This document shows positions 34,962 to 45,806 of a DNA stretch of 64,000 nucleotides, piece after piece (positions within the stretch are counted from its first letter, which is position 1; each line of letters begins with the position of its first letter). The stretch spans positions 129,677,358-129,741,357 of the forward strand of contig CM065816.1 of the NCBI GenBank assembly GCA_033398695.1, in the 5' to 3' direction. Under the pieces are notes generated by a model. It made no database searches. It had not been told where the DNA came from and worked only from the letters and a program-made list of their open reading frames with translations. The DNA is from Orobanche coerulescens (Eukaryota > Streptophyta > Magnoliopsida > Lamiales > Orobanchaceae). The translations under genes were made by a program, and so were the position numbers.

Positions 34962-35099
34962 TGTTCGCTAAATTTTTTAAACAATCCGCAAGTGTACGGA
35001 GTGAATGTAGAAAGCGGCGAGCAAGGTCGTATTCCACAGAGACTAAATATTCGTATTGTATTGAGTACTAGATTATAATGTTTCCGGTTTTATCTAGAC

Positions 35100-35147
35100 T
35101 GTAACACCCCCAATCCGCTCAGGGATATTACACGCTGTAGAACCTTT
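35100..35147 (-). repeat. Tekay-B LTR, first fragment
   Basis: TGTAACACCCCCAATCCG... matches the first 48 bases of the Tekay-A LTR. It is cut at 35148 by CACTA-1. The continuation is the reverse complement of 42937 downwards, because of the inversion described in the findings. Confidence 0.88.
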
Positions 35148-35957
35148 CACTACTACAAAACTGGCCTTTAACAACGCCATTTTAACAGCGGTTGTTCGGA
35201 AACCACTGTTAAAATGACGCGGTGGCATACCTGTAAATTTTGTGTAATATATTAACAGCGGTTTTTTTTAAAAACCGCTGTTAAAAAAAACGTTTAACAT
35301 CGGTTGTTTAAAACAACCGCTGTTAATTGCATAAGTTTAAAACAACCGCTGTTAATTGCATAAGTTTAAAACAACCGCTGTTAATGTAATATTACAAAAA
35401 AAAAAAAAAAAACGTTTAACATCAGTTGTTTAAAACAACCGCTGTTAAAAAAAAAAAAAAAAGTTTAACATCGGTTGTTTAAAACAACCGCTGTTAAAAA
35501 AAAAATATTTAACATCGGTTGTTTAAAACAACCGCTGTTAATTGCATAAGTTTAACAGCGCTTGTTTAAAACAACCGCTGTTAATGTAACATTTAATATA
35601 TAATGCAATATATAATTTTAAATATTGATTTATAATAATATATATTCGTAATCAATATATATTAAGAATTTTAATGTACATTATAAAATTTAGATTTTCA
35701 GCATGGTTATATACAATATACATTATAAATATGTAATATAATTTTTATTACATTATATTATTATTCTATAATAATATAATATCTTAATTAATAATATAAA
35801 TCATAAAAGTTTAATAATCAGTTTCATTAAATTTTTATATAATATACATTATAACTTTTATATATATAATATAATTCTGAAAATATTAATAAACATACAT
35901 ATATATATATATATGATTAATTGCACACTTATATAAAATAAAGCAACAAAAGTATAA

Positions 35958-36022
35958 GAATTGACTTTGGCTCATTGATTTGATACCACCTCCACAAAAG
36001 TGGAGGTCAGAGGTTCGAATCC
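35958..36022 (+). repeat. tRNA-like segment inside CACTA-1
   Basis: It has a B-box-perfect GGTTCGAATCC at about 36011-36021 and an A-box-like TGGCTCATTGAT about 45 bp upstream, with a GTGGAGGTC stretch between. It does not fold as an intact tRNA and is probably a SINE head or tRNA relic. Confidence 0.45.
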
Positions 36023-36206
36023 CATGTGCAGCGAAAATGCACATTTATATGCATAAATGTGCGGGTCGCGAGCAGGCGGGCGGGGATCTAGGCAGGGGCA
36101 GTTTAATTAATTTTTTTATTCAACAATTTTAACAGCGGTTGTAAAAGAACCGCTGTTAAAAAAATAATTTCTAAAAAAAATATTTTGAAAAAAAAAATTA
36201 TTTAAC

Positions 36207-36211
36207 AGCGG
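36207..36211. repeat. AGCGG flank of Tat-3 (original TSD, partner displaced)
   Basis: AGCGG precedes Tat-3. The sequence after Tat-3 is CCGGG, not AGCGG. The matching copy is CCGCT (reverse complement) at 43050-43054, left of the Tat solo LTR. Confidence 0.85.
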
Positions 36212-37366
36212 TGTTGTGTCAAGGATTAACACCTTCCGACTGGCGATCGCCTAGGAGGTCGGGCGACCAAGTCGCTGCCGAGCGTCCGAGGAAGAGCTGC
36301 CGACCAGCAACCAGGCGACCTAGCCTTAGCCCGGCAGACAAGCATGAATCGCCCACCAAGGTCCCGGGACAAGTCCGGCCGAGCGATCGACCTCAGATAC
36401 GATCGCCTCTCGGTACTCGGTGACCGACTTCTGGCGACCGACTTATGGACGATCATCTCTCAGCGCTTTGCCGACCGACCCTTGGTGACCGACCATTGCC
36501 GACCTTCAGTGACTGGCCGAGAACGATCCTCGGTGTCCAGCTAGAGACGACCGCATCATGACGATCTGGGCCGATGGCCATCCAGTCGGCCAAGGCCGAG
36601 CAAACAGGACAGCACCCACGTGCAGATCCACAAAAGGCGCTGACAAACCTGTCACCTACCTCACCTACCAACAGGGCCCAGGCCTGCGAAAGGAGCTGAC
36701 GGACAAGACTGGTGACCACAGCCTGTCACCTACTGACAAAGTCCGCCGAAAGTAACAAAGTGGGACCTCCTGTGACAGTACTTCCGGACGCGTGCCGGCT
36801 CCTCATTGGGCCACTCAGCTGGCTGCCGGCTGGATCTCTGGACTTTTGGCAGGCAGCCCATGTGACCTTTAGGACGATCGCCCCATTACATTAATGGCCG
36901 AAAGGCGATCGCCCACTAGGAAACAAGGCATCTCAACCCCTATATAAAGAGGGCAGCCTGCACTTGGAAAAGGACTCTCTCTGCATTCTCGTATTTTCAT
37001 ACCACACAGAAGCAAATACACACACTTGGCAAACATCCAACTCTTGGCAACAGTTATCTTTCGGTCTTACTTCTCCCGGCCTATCTCATCCAGCAGATTA
37101 TCGGCGGGGACGAAGAACACCGAGCTTCGCTCAAGAGCCGGATTAACAGAGTCTTTTTACACTCATTGTATTTAGATTTCTCTCATTAATACTTGTATCC
37201 ACGAATATTCGTATTAATAACATCTCGCGAGAGCATTCAAGCCCGGGCCTAACAAACCCGCAAATCTCAGATTATTTATCTACTCTCGGAAGTGCTCCCG
37301 CAATTGTTGTTTGTTGTCCGTCTTCCAGCAGTATTAATCTTCGGATAAATATTTTGGGCAACAACA
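36212..37366 (+). repeat. Tat-3 5' LTR
   Basis: It starts TGTTGTGTCAAGGATT and ends TTGGGCAACAACA. The TATA box CCTATATAAAGAGG lies at about 36939-36952, downstream of many GCGATCGC/ACGATCGC words. Confidence 0.92.
36939..36952 (+). promoter_or_regulatory. TATA box of the Tat-3 LTR
   Basis: CCCCTATATAAAGAGG is a canonical TATA context, with CGATCG palindromes at about 36885 and 36906 directly upstream. Confidence 0.65.
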
Positions 37367-37493
37367 ATTGGCGCTAGAGGAAGGGGCATCCGACCCTCGA
37401 TTTTTTACCTACCGTCCCGAAGAACACTCACTGTTCTCGGGGCAGATACTTGAAGTGACACTTACTGCACTTCAAAGAAATCCTTCAGAAATC

Positions 37494-38880
37494 ATGTCTT
37501 CCGCCTCCGCGTCGAAGAAAGCCGCTGACCAGCCGGCCAAACCCCCTGTTCCGTCCCAGTCCGAGCCACAGCCGATGGTGGAAGGTAGCCGCCGCGGTCA
37601 GAGACGCTCGATCCCGTCCCTGGACGGCGGCCCAAGCCTCTCGCTCGATCGGTTCCAAACCAAGGAACAGATCGAAGGGGCCCTGGCCGTCCTACAGGAG
37701 CGACGGAGTGCTCTCAACGCGCCTCCTGCTATCGCCCCCTCGGCCGTCCGCCGGAAGTCCAAGCGGAAGCTCAAGGCGTCACTGGCCGAGCGATCGCCAG
37801 GAGGCTCCCGTCCCGCAGAAGAGGCGCTCGCCACTGGGCACCTCTGTCTTCGATCGCACGGGCGGACTGACTGCTACACGGGCGATCCGGCCCGGCTACG
37901 AGACGACGGAGTTTGAGTCCGTCACCAGAGCTCGGCCTACCCGACTCCCGTAAGGCGGCTAGCTGCCCCGCTCCCCTCGCCGAATGCCGAGGCCGGCGCA
38001 ATGAGCCCGAGATCGGTACACGATCGCCTCGGCTCGCTCCCAAAGCCGATCTGCAAGCGACCAAGCCACGACGATGGCCGCAATGCAACGTCAACTCAAC
38101 GACATGAAGGCGCCTCGAATCCGGGCAGTGCAAGAAGACGATCGCCGGCCAAGCGAGCCGCTCGCGATCGACATCGAGCTCGCCGTGCGGCAAGACAAGA
38201 TCGCTCCCCGCAAACACCCGTACGAGGGGCGATCGGACCCCAGTGCACCTAAGGAAGTTCAACATCTACATGACCGGGTGTGGGGCATCCGACGCGACTC
38301 GATGCCGAATGTTCCTCTCGACGCCGGACGACCTCGCCCACCGGTGGTACACTTCATTGCCACCTCGGTCCATTGGCTCCTTTAACGAGTGGCGCACGTC
38401 TTCACGGAGTACTTCGCCACTGTGGTCGTCAGGCCAGAAGGTCCCCTCCGCATGATGCAAATCAAGCAGGGAGAAGAAGAGTCCGACTCGGACTACATCG
38501 ACCGGGTAGACGTAATCATCCTCAATGGCGAGCCCATAAGCGATGAGACTGCCCTCTACACGGTCCTAGGAGGATTTCAGGGTTTTTCGCCTATGTTCAG
38601 GCATCTCACGAAGACCCAACCTACAACCTACGCAGCCTTCCGGGCTAGAGCCGCAGATTTTCGGCCGTGCAAAGGTTCCTTCTTAGCCTGTGAGCAGCGC
38701 GATCGGCGCCCGGACGACGATCTCCCGCCCGATCGCCGATATCGACCTACGAATAAAGCGATCGGCAGCCGAGCGACGATCGCCAGTCTTCCGGCCCGAT
38801 CGCCGATCATCACGCTACATCATCCGCAACCCGGAGGACGCGATCGCCATCTGATCCGGCCATATAACATGACGGACTAA
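37494..38880 (+). pseudogene. Tat-3 gag, frameshifted
   Basis: The ATG at 37494 gives MSSASASKKAADQPAKPPVP, then SLSLDRFQTKEQIEGALAVL and KRKLKASLAERSPGG. This is clearly homologous to Tat-1 and Tat-2 gag. A break near 37850 is followed by pieces of the core: FNIYMTGCGASDATRCRMF (38252-), LAHRWYTSLPPRSIGSFNEW, FATVVVRPEGPLRMMQI and ILNGEPISDETALYTVLGGF in different frames. There is no zinc knuckle or protease. Confidence 0.87.
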
Positions 38881-39544
38881 GGCATAAGATTGCCTCCACC
38901 GCGCATCATAAAGCCATGATCTGGCGGTCGATGGAAGTACGCCCGGCCATGCAAGGTCCCTTTCGGCCGAGATCGCCCGCCCTTCGTTTAAATACGAGGC
39001 CGGCGTAGTCTGAGGGCTCTCCAACATTAATCAGTGGACACATGCCACAACCCCGTCTCAACGTACACCGTCGAGGTCGGCCATCTCCATGGCTGGCCGA
39101 GGTGGAAGCAGAGCTAACAAGCCGCGGGCGTGGAGTTGATTCATCCGACGCTGCCCCGCGCAAGGACTCCTCTAGACCAAGACCGCACGCCCTTCGTTTA
39201 AATACGAGGCGAGGCGCAGCCTAACAGAGGACCCTCATAATAAAGTGAGTCACGGGACACTCAATGTCTTCGCGCACCAAGACACGGTCATGGAGTCGGT
39301 CCATCGATCTCCGCGACTGTGCACGATTCCTCAATCAAAGCGAAACCACCAAGTTTCCGTGGGGGATCGACCAATGTTGTTTTTGCAGGTACAAGACCGA
39401 AAGATAGCTAGCCAATCGACCATAATAGCCCAAGTCCGAAATCGTAATTCAGCTCAGCAAGGTCGCCCGTCCTCATCCTTACACGATCACCAGCAAGAAC
39501 CACCTCGCCCCACGTCTTCAACTTCGGAGCAAGCTGGGGGCAAT
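38881..39544 (+). other. Tat-3 3' non-coding region
   Basis: It is nearly the same as 19890-20556 of Tat-2. It ends in the polypurine tract AGCAAGCTGGGGGCAAT before the 3' LTR. No gene. Confidence 0.75.
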
Positions 39545-40686
39545 TGTTGTGTCAAGGATTAACACCTTCCGACTGGCGATCGCCTAGGAGGTCGGGCGAC
39601 CAAGTCGCTGCCGAGCGTCCGAGGAAGAGCTGCCGACCAGCAACCAGGCGACCTAGCCTTAGCCCGGCAGACAAGCATGAATCACCCAGCCGAAGGTCCC
39701 AGGACAAGTCCCGGTGCCGAGCGATCGACCTCAGATACGATCGCCTCTCGGTACTCGGTGACCGACTTCTGGCGACCGACTTATGGACGATCATCTCTCA
39801 GCGCTTTGCCGACCGACCCTTGGTGACCGACCATTGCCGACCTTCAGTGGCTGGCCGAGAACGATCCTCGGTGTCCATCTAGAGACGACCGCATCATGAC
39901 GATCTGGGCCGATGGCCATCCAGTCGGCCAAGGCCGAGCAAACAGGACAGCACCCACGTGCAGATCCACAAAAGGCGCTGACAAACCTGTCACCTACCTC
40001 ACCTACCAACAGGCCCGTGCTGCGAAAGGAGCCGACGGACAAGGCGGTGACCACGGCTGTCACCTGCGGACAAAGTCCGCCGAAAGTAACAAAGTGGGAC
40101 CTCTGTGATACTTCCGGACGCGTGCCGGCTCCTCATTGGGCCACTCGGTGGTGCCAGGTGGATCTCTGGACTTTTGGCGGGCGGCCATGTGACCTTTAGG
40201 ACGATCGCCCCATTACATTAATGGCCGAAAGGCCAACGCACACTAGGAAACAAGGCATCTCAACCCCAATAAAAAGAGGGCAACTGCACTTGGAAAAGGA
40301 CTCTCTCGCATTCTCGTATTTTCATACCACACGAAGCAAATACACACACTTGGCAAACATCCAACTCTTGGCAACAGATTATCTTTCGGTCTTACTTCTC
40401 CTGGCTATCTCATCCAGATTATGGTGGGACGAAGAACACCGAGCTTCGCTCAAGAGCCGGATTAACAGAGTCTTTTTACACTCATTGTATTTAGATTTCT
40501 CTCATTAATACTTGTATCCACGAATATTCGTATTAATAACATCTCGCGAGAGCATTCAAGCCCGGGCCTAACAAACCCGGCAAATCTTGTATTATTTATC
40601 TACTCTCGGAAGTGCTCCCGCAATTGTTGTTTGTTGTCCGTCTTCCAGCAGTATTAATCTTCGGATAAATATTTTGGGCAACAACA
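39545..40686 (+). repeat. Tat-3 3' LTR (recombinant)
   Basis: It starts TGTTGTGTCAAGGATT and ends GGGCAACAACA. Flanking CCGGG (40687-40691) is the reverse complement of CCCGG at 44190-44194 after the solo LTR. So this LTR is likely a chimera of the original 3' LTR and the solo LTR. Confidence 0.9.
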
Positions 40687-40692
40687 CCGGGT

Positions 40693-40800
40693 ACAGCCGT
40701 AAGTGCCTAGTTACGGCCGTAAGGCCCTGTCGGTTACGGCCATAAGCGATCGGCAGGCGTTGGGCGGATTTTGACGAATGCCGGTTATGGCCGTAACTCT
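40693..40800. promoter_or_regulatory. Palindrome cluster and TATA of Tekay-B (part 1)
   Basis: TTACGGCCGTAA (about 40711-40722) and variants (GTTACGGCCATAA, GGTTATGGCCGTAA) lie directly upstream of CATATATAGG at about 40807. The rest of the cluster, separated by the solo-LTR insertion and inversion, is at 44190-44400. Confidence 0.7.
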
Positions 40801-41843
40801 GTCGGCCATATATAGGCCAGGGACGGGCCAGACCGCATTTTACACCATTTCTTCACCCGGGTGGCGGCTAGCGACGGGAAAAGTCGGGGAGTGGCGTTTT
40901 TGGTCGATTTCACTCGATTTCTAGGCATTTTTGAAGATTCTTGTTGATTATATCATCATCCAATCCGTGTTCTTCGTCGAATCAAGGTATATTTCTTGAT
41001 TTTCCTTCAAGTTTACTTTTTGGAGAATTTGTTCTTGATTTCGATTCTAGTCCGATTTTGATGCATCGGTTGGTGTAGTATGATGTTATTAATCGTGTTC
41101 TATGGGTTGTATATCCATATTTCGAGTTTGTTCAACTCGATTAGTGATTCGAGTGTTCTTGGGAGTTATCGAACATTGAGTGTTCGATTAAATGTCCCAA
41201 TGAGTTTCCCTTCGATAGTTTGGTGGGATTCCGTTGTTTTTTTACCTTGATTCTCATTGTGACCGTATCTTTGTGTTCTTGGCCATTTTGGGGGAAACCC
41301 TTGAATTTGTGTCGTTCGTCCCTTCAATTCAACGACTTTAGGTCGTGCTATGGAATTCGTTTTCATTGTTGTTATTGTTGTTCGTAGTTTATTGTCGCGG
41401 GTTAGCGTTCGGTGGAGTCGGCGGGTTCGTAGTCGGTTCGTGCCAACCTACTTCGGTCAATTCTCCGCGTTGTGGTTATTCGAGGCAAGTACCTTGTCCA
41501 TACAATTCTTTTTTTATGGATACGATAATTAGTGATCGTCTAAATGTGGTTGTTTGGTCGTTTGAATTGAACTTTCAAAGATTTGGTTAGCCTCGTTAAA
41601 GGCTCTCTTCCAAAACCGTGTGTGTTTTTACGATTGTGGTGTTTCATAAATGATTATGTGAATCCTGTGAACACGCTTGGTGTTGTTGTTGTGCTTTGGT
41701 AATATAGATATATATTATCTCATTCCGGTGTGTTGTGGTTTGACACTTGTGTTGTGCTATGCGTTTATTGCCTTTGGGTGAATTGTTTGGATATCCATGT
41801 TGTGATATGCTATTTGTGTGAATGTGTGGATATGGTCGAAGGT

Positions 41844-42064
41844 CTACGGTGACACATGGCATGCGATCATGTGGTCAGGATGCAACAAGTGATTGATCCA
41901 ACCGTGAGAGCCTAAGACAATCTACGGTGACACATGGCTTGTGATCATGTGGTCAGGATGCAACAAGTGATTGATCCAACCGTGAGATGATAAGACCTGC
42001 AGTGACATATGGCATGCAATCATATGGTCAGGAGACAACAAGTGATTGATCCAACCGCGAGATG
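41844..42064. repeat. Three-unit minisatellite in Tekay-B
   Basis: Units of about 75-78 bp begin near 41844, 41922 and 41997. Each contains GTGATTGATCCAACCG and GGTCAGGA. It occupies the place of the 64-bp minisatellite of Tekay-A. Confidence 0.85.
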
Positions 42065-42579
42065 ACGTGGCATGTGTTCACGGTGTTATATGTATGATTG
42101 TGATTGTGTTTTGCTCACCTCGGGAGGGTCCTGCGAGGCCACGGAGGGAATCCAATGGTATAGCCCTGGATTCACGAGTTGGTGTTGTTTTCGTTGACCG
42201 AGATTTACGTATCTTGGGTGATTATGTTGTGTTGATTTTTATGTTCCGTCGAGGACACATGACGTGGGTTTTGACCCTGTGAACTGTTGTTGGTTTTATT
42301 TGTGAAAACAAAACCTTTGGGCTGTGACCCCTGTTGATTTTGGAAAGAGAAGGATTTGATAATCCTAAATTGTTTTCTACTAAAACTCCCGATAGCTTAT
42401 TAAACCATTTTGTAAATTGTTTTCTTCTGGATTGTGATCTTTTGGTTTTGGAATGTTTTACCCAAACTCTTGCCTCGGGAAGTGTTTGTTTCGTTGTATT
42501 TGAATATTTGAGGATTTCTGGTTATTATTGTTCTTGGAACTTGAATTGTATGGCTCGTATTTGCACTTTGTACTTGTAC

Positions 42580-42622
42580 TAGCAAAATAGTGGAATTTTG
42601 CTAACCCCCGAGTAATCGGGGG
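42580..42622 (+). ncRNA. Tandem hairpin element of Tekay-B
   Basis: Hairpin 1 has arms TAGCAAAAT / ATTTTGCTA with loop AGTGGA. Hairpin 2 has arms CCCCCGA / TCGGGGG with loop GTAA. Compared with Tekay-A, the loop AGTGGA is identical and two stem pairs have changed on both sides (T-A to C-G, C-G to T-A), which supports selection on RNA or DNA structure. Confidence 0.65.
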
Positions 42623-42937
42623 GTGGATGTCTGTATTGCATTCAGGTTTTGGGGAGCATGGCACAGGGTCGGCATGAAAGATGATGAAAGATAAACGATA
42701 CTAATCACACGAGGACCCGTTTGATGTCATATTGGTTTAGTTGTATTTTATTTCCGCTGCAATATTCTTTCCCCGTTGTGCGGGAGTGTGTTGTATTCGA
42801 CCCCTGCGTGGGCATGTATTGTAATTGAGTTGTATGTATTTATTGAAAGACCAAATCGGTCTACTGAGTCATTTTAGCCTTAAAGGCATTGTTGAGTTGT
42901 TCGATTTTGTTACCAGCTTGGTAGAACCTTGAGGAAA

Positions 42938-43054
42938 CACTACTACAAAAACAGGGCTTTAACAGCGGTTTTGGAGCCATATTAACAGCGGTTCTGGAAC
43001 CGCTGTTAAAGGTGCCGATGTTAAATTTAACAGCGGTTATTAGTAAAAACCGCT
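42938..43054. mobile_element. CACTA-1, other end (inverted by rearrangement)
   Basis: CACTACTACAAAAACAGGGC is followed by AACAGCGG inverted repeats, ending in AACCGCT at the solo LTR. Reverse-complemented and placed after AGCGG at 36211, it completes an AACAGCGG/CCGCTGTT stem and gives a CACTA element with inverted termini and a TTT TSD. Confidence 0.88.
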
Positions 43055-44189
43055 TGTTGTTGCCCAAAATATTTATCCGAAGATTAATACTGCTGGAAGA
43101 CGGACAACAAACAACAATTGCGGGAGCACTTCCGAGAGTAGATAAATAATACAAGATTTGCCGGGTTTGTTAGGCCCGGGCTTGAATGCTCTCGCGAGAT
43201 GTTATTAATACGAATATTCGTGGATACAAGTATTAATGAGAGAAATCTAAATACAATGAGTGTAAAAAGACTCTGTTAATCCGGCTCTTGAGCGAAGCTC
43301 GGTGTTCTTCGTCCTCGATAATCTTTGGATGAGATAGTAGGGAGAAGTAAGACCGAAAGATAATCTGTTGCCAAGAGTTGGATGTTTGCCAAGTGTGTGT
43401 ATTTGCTTCGTGTGGTATGAAAATACGAGAATGCGAGAGAGTCCTTTTCAAGTGCAGTGCCCTCTTTATATAGGGGTTGAGATGCCTTGTTTCCTAGTGG
43501 GCGATCGCCTTTCGGCCATTAATGTAATGGGGCGATCGTCTAAAGGTCACATGGGCCTGCCAAAAGTCCAGAGATCCACTGGCCGGCACCGAGTGGCCCA
43601 ATGAGGAGCCGCACGCGTCCCGGAGTATCACAGAGGTCCCACTTTGTTACTTTCGGCGGACTTTGTCGATAGGTGACAGTGTGGTCACCGGATCTTGTCC
43701 GTCGGCTCCTTTCGCACAGGCCTGTTGGTAGGTGAGGTAGGTGACAGGTTTGTCAGCGCCTTTTGTGGATCTGCACGTGGGTGCTGTCCTGTTTGCTCGG
43801 CCTTGGCCGATTGGATGGCCATCGGCCCAGATCGTCATGATGCGGTCGTCTCTAGCTGGACACCGAGGATCGTTCTCGGCCAGCCACTGAAGGTCGGCAA
43901 TGGTCGGTCACCAAGGGTCGGTTGGCAAAGCGCTGAGAGATGATCGTCCATAAGTCGGTCGCCAGAAGTCGGTCACCGAGTACCGAGAGGCGATCGTATC
44001 TAAGGTCGATCGCTCGGCACCGGGACTTGTCCTGGGACCTTCGGCTGGGCGATTCATGCTTGTCTGCCGGGCTAAGGCTAGGTCGCCTGGTTGCTGGTCG
44101 GCAGCTCTTCCTCGGACGCTCGGCAGCGACTTGGTCGCCCGACCTCCTAGGCGATCGCCAGTCGGAAGGTGTTAATCCTTGACACAACA
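43055..44189 (-). repeat. Solo LTR of the gag-only Tat family
   Basis: In plus coordinates it runs TGTTGTTGCCC...GACACAACA, the reverse complement of the Tat-3 LTR, with no internal sequence. Flanks are CCGCT (left) and CCCGG (right), not a TSD pair with each other but each matching a flank of Tat-3. In the inferred ancestral order its TSD was CCCGG/CCCGG, inside the Tekay-B palindrome cluster. Confidence 0.92.
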
Positions 44190-44888
44190 CCCGGCAGGTC
44201 CTTACGGCCGTAACCGGCATTCGTCCGAACACTGCCTGGCACCCGTACGGCCGTAACTGAGAGCCCTTACGGCCGTAACCGGCATTCGTCCAGCCATGTC
44301 TGCCGAGCACATACGGTCATAACTGGCACCTTATGGTCGTAACTCGGCCAGGCCAGGCCCTGCTCCAAGAAATGCGGCCGTGACTCGGCCGTGGCCACTC
44401 CGACGGCCCAGACGACCCCGAAACACGAACCTGAATATGAATCGAAGATATGGTTACGACGTACTCACAAAGACGAATCCAAGCGCTAAGAGAACACACG
44501 ATTTCGACCACCGGAAGGCTCGAAATTCGACAACGGAAAGTAATTACCCCAAACTTTGGGAAATTACGAAAACGGTCCAAAACGTCCGAAATACACGATA
44601 CACGATCGAAACACCAAGCCAAAGCTCGAAACACGAATAATAACATTAAATGAACTTACGAGAAACTCGAAACAATAGTTTCGGACGACATTCGTAAGAA
44701 TCGAACTCAAGTGCGGAAAAGTCGTTTAAGAACGCGGAACTCAACAAAATGATACCGAAACGAACTCAGATGACAAAAAGTGCAGAATTAATCATTCTCA
44801 AAATTACGAAACGGTCATGAGAGAGTCGTCAAAATGAACTCCCGCCAAAAAAAAGAAATGACCAGAAATCGAAATTGCGGATATTACA
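44190..44888 (-). repeat. Tekay-B LTR, last fragment
   Basis: It contains palindromes TTACGGCCGTAAC (about 44202, 44270) and TACGGCCGTAAC (about 44247). The U3 block homologous to 16420-16886 (AGTAATTACCCCAAACTTTGGGAAATTACG) follows, ending GCGGATATTACA. The flank after it (ATCGA) does not match TAGAC before 35100, so no TSD was found for Tekay-B. Confidence 0.88.
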
Positions 44889-45730
44889 ATCGAAAACTGA
44901 AATGGATGGTTAATGACATAAAATGAAATGATGACAATAAATTAAAACAATTGAAAATATCTGAATTAAAGCGAATTGAAAGAGTTTAGAAAGGTAAATT
45001 CCAAGGCTAGGTTTCCGTTGATTACTAAGTTTAGTCGGGATTGGTTCCAAAAAGTTCTAAGTGCGTCTCCAAAATGATAATCACAATAATATTCTAAAAT
45101 CTCTCTCGAGATGCATTAAAACGTAGATTAAACAACCTATAACAACGTCTCCATCTATTATAAATTATCTAACTCCAAAATGTTCATAAGATTAAACATC
45201 ATCATAGTTCATCACCAATTTCTCAATCTCGTAATTTACTACGTCAAATACTCGAAACCTATTAATGCCCTCTTCTCTCGAATTATGAGCAATTAAGTTT
45301 AATATGTAAAAACATTGATCAAGTGTCTAAACATGAATCAAAACCAAGTATTTGATAAAGAAATCACACTAGATATATATAATCATCAATCCCTCAAAAC
45401 CATAGCAAATCAACGTACTCCCATGCCCGGAATATAACAAGTTTAGCCAGATATGGTAATGAAAGAAAGATTAATAATCATCATGTTCATCATGTTAATG
45501 CTAAATAAAACAACAAAATAAATAAAAGATAGGAAGAAGATAAAACTCGGATGGTGTCTTGATTGATCCCGGTTGAAGCCTTCAAATGTTCTTGAAGTGT
45601 TCTTCAAGAGTTCTTCAAATCTCCTTCTTTTTGGATGAAAAAGCTCTTAATCTTGTGTTTGTTTTATCTCTCAAATCTCTCCAAAACTCTCTCAAGATCA
45701 GAATATCTCCAAGTCTAGCCCAAGATCCTT

Positions 45731-45742
45731 TTTTATAAGGCC
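45731..45742 (-). promoter_or_regulatory. TATA box of the Athila-like LTR
   Basis: The minus strand reads CCTTATAAAAAA. It lies about 65 bp downstream, in element sense, of the palindrome cluster. Confidence 0.5.
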
Positions 45743-45806
45743 AAAAATACCATTTTCCATGCTCAAATCTTGTAAAAATGTCAAAAGGTGATTTTTCCAC
45801 CGAAAA

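Larger units (their letters stand above)
35148..36211. mobile_element. CACTA-type non-autonomous element (CACTA-1), larger part
   Basis: The terminus CACTACTACAAAA is followed by many inverted repeats of AACAGCGGTTGTT / AACAACCGCTGTT as subterminal repeats. The element is cut at 36211 by Tat-3. Its other end (CACTACTACAAAAA, 42938-43054) is found inverted 6.7 kb away. The 3-bp TSD TTT (35145-35147) pairs with AAA at 42935-42937 on the inverted side. There is no transposase ORF. Confidence 0.88.
36212..40686 (+). mobile_element. Gag-only Tat-type retrotransposon (Tat-3)
   Basis: It has the same design as Tat-2: LTRs of 1155 and 1142 bp, PBS ATTGGCGCTAGAGG at 37367, broken gag, a 3' non-coding region and the PPT AAGCTGGGGGCAAT, without pol. 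It inserted into a CACTA-1 palindrome. Its 3' LTR was a partner in an inversion with the solo LTR at 43055-44189, so its right flank is not the original one. Confidence 0.92.
40687..42937 (+). repeat. Tekay-B LTR, middle fragment, inverted
   Basis: This is the central part of a Tekay-like LTR now in plus orientation, while its two outer fragments (35100-35147, 44190-44888) are minus. It holds TTACGGCCGTAA palindromes (40700-40800), the TATA box CATATATAGG (about 40807), a leader-like region, a three-unit minisatellite (41844-42064), the tandem hairpin pair (42580-42622) and the text homologous to the first 300 bp of the Tekay-A LTR. No coding genes. Confidence 0.87.

Noticed and set aside
35958..36022. 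Functional tRNA gene
   Set aside because: B box is good, but no acceptor stem or cloverleaf can be formed; treated as a relic.
36240..36900. Frequent GCGATCGC suggested cyanobacterial HIP1 sites or bacterial contamination
   Set aside because: The words lie within LTRs with plant TATA boxes, TSDs and Tat gag; all context is plant retrotransposon.
35100..44888. Looked for a TSD of the Tekay-B LTR
   Set aside because: The flanks are TAGAC and ATCGA, which do not match even after undoing the inversion; no TSD is claimed.
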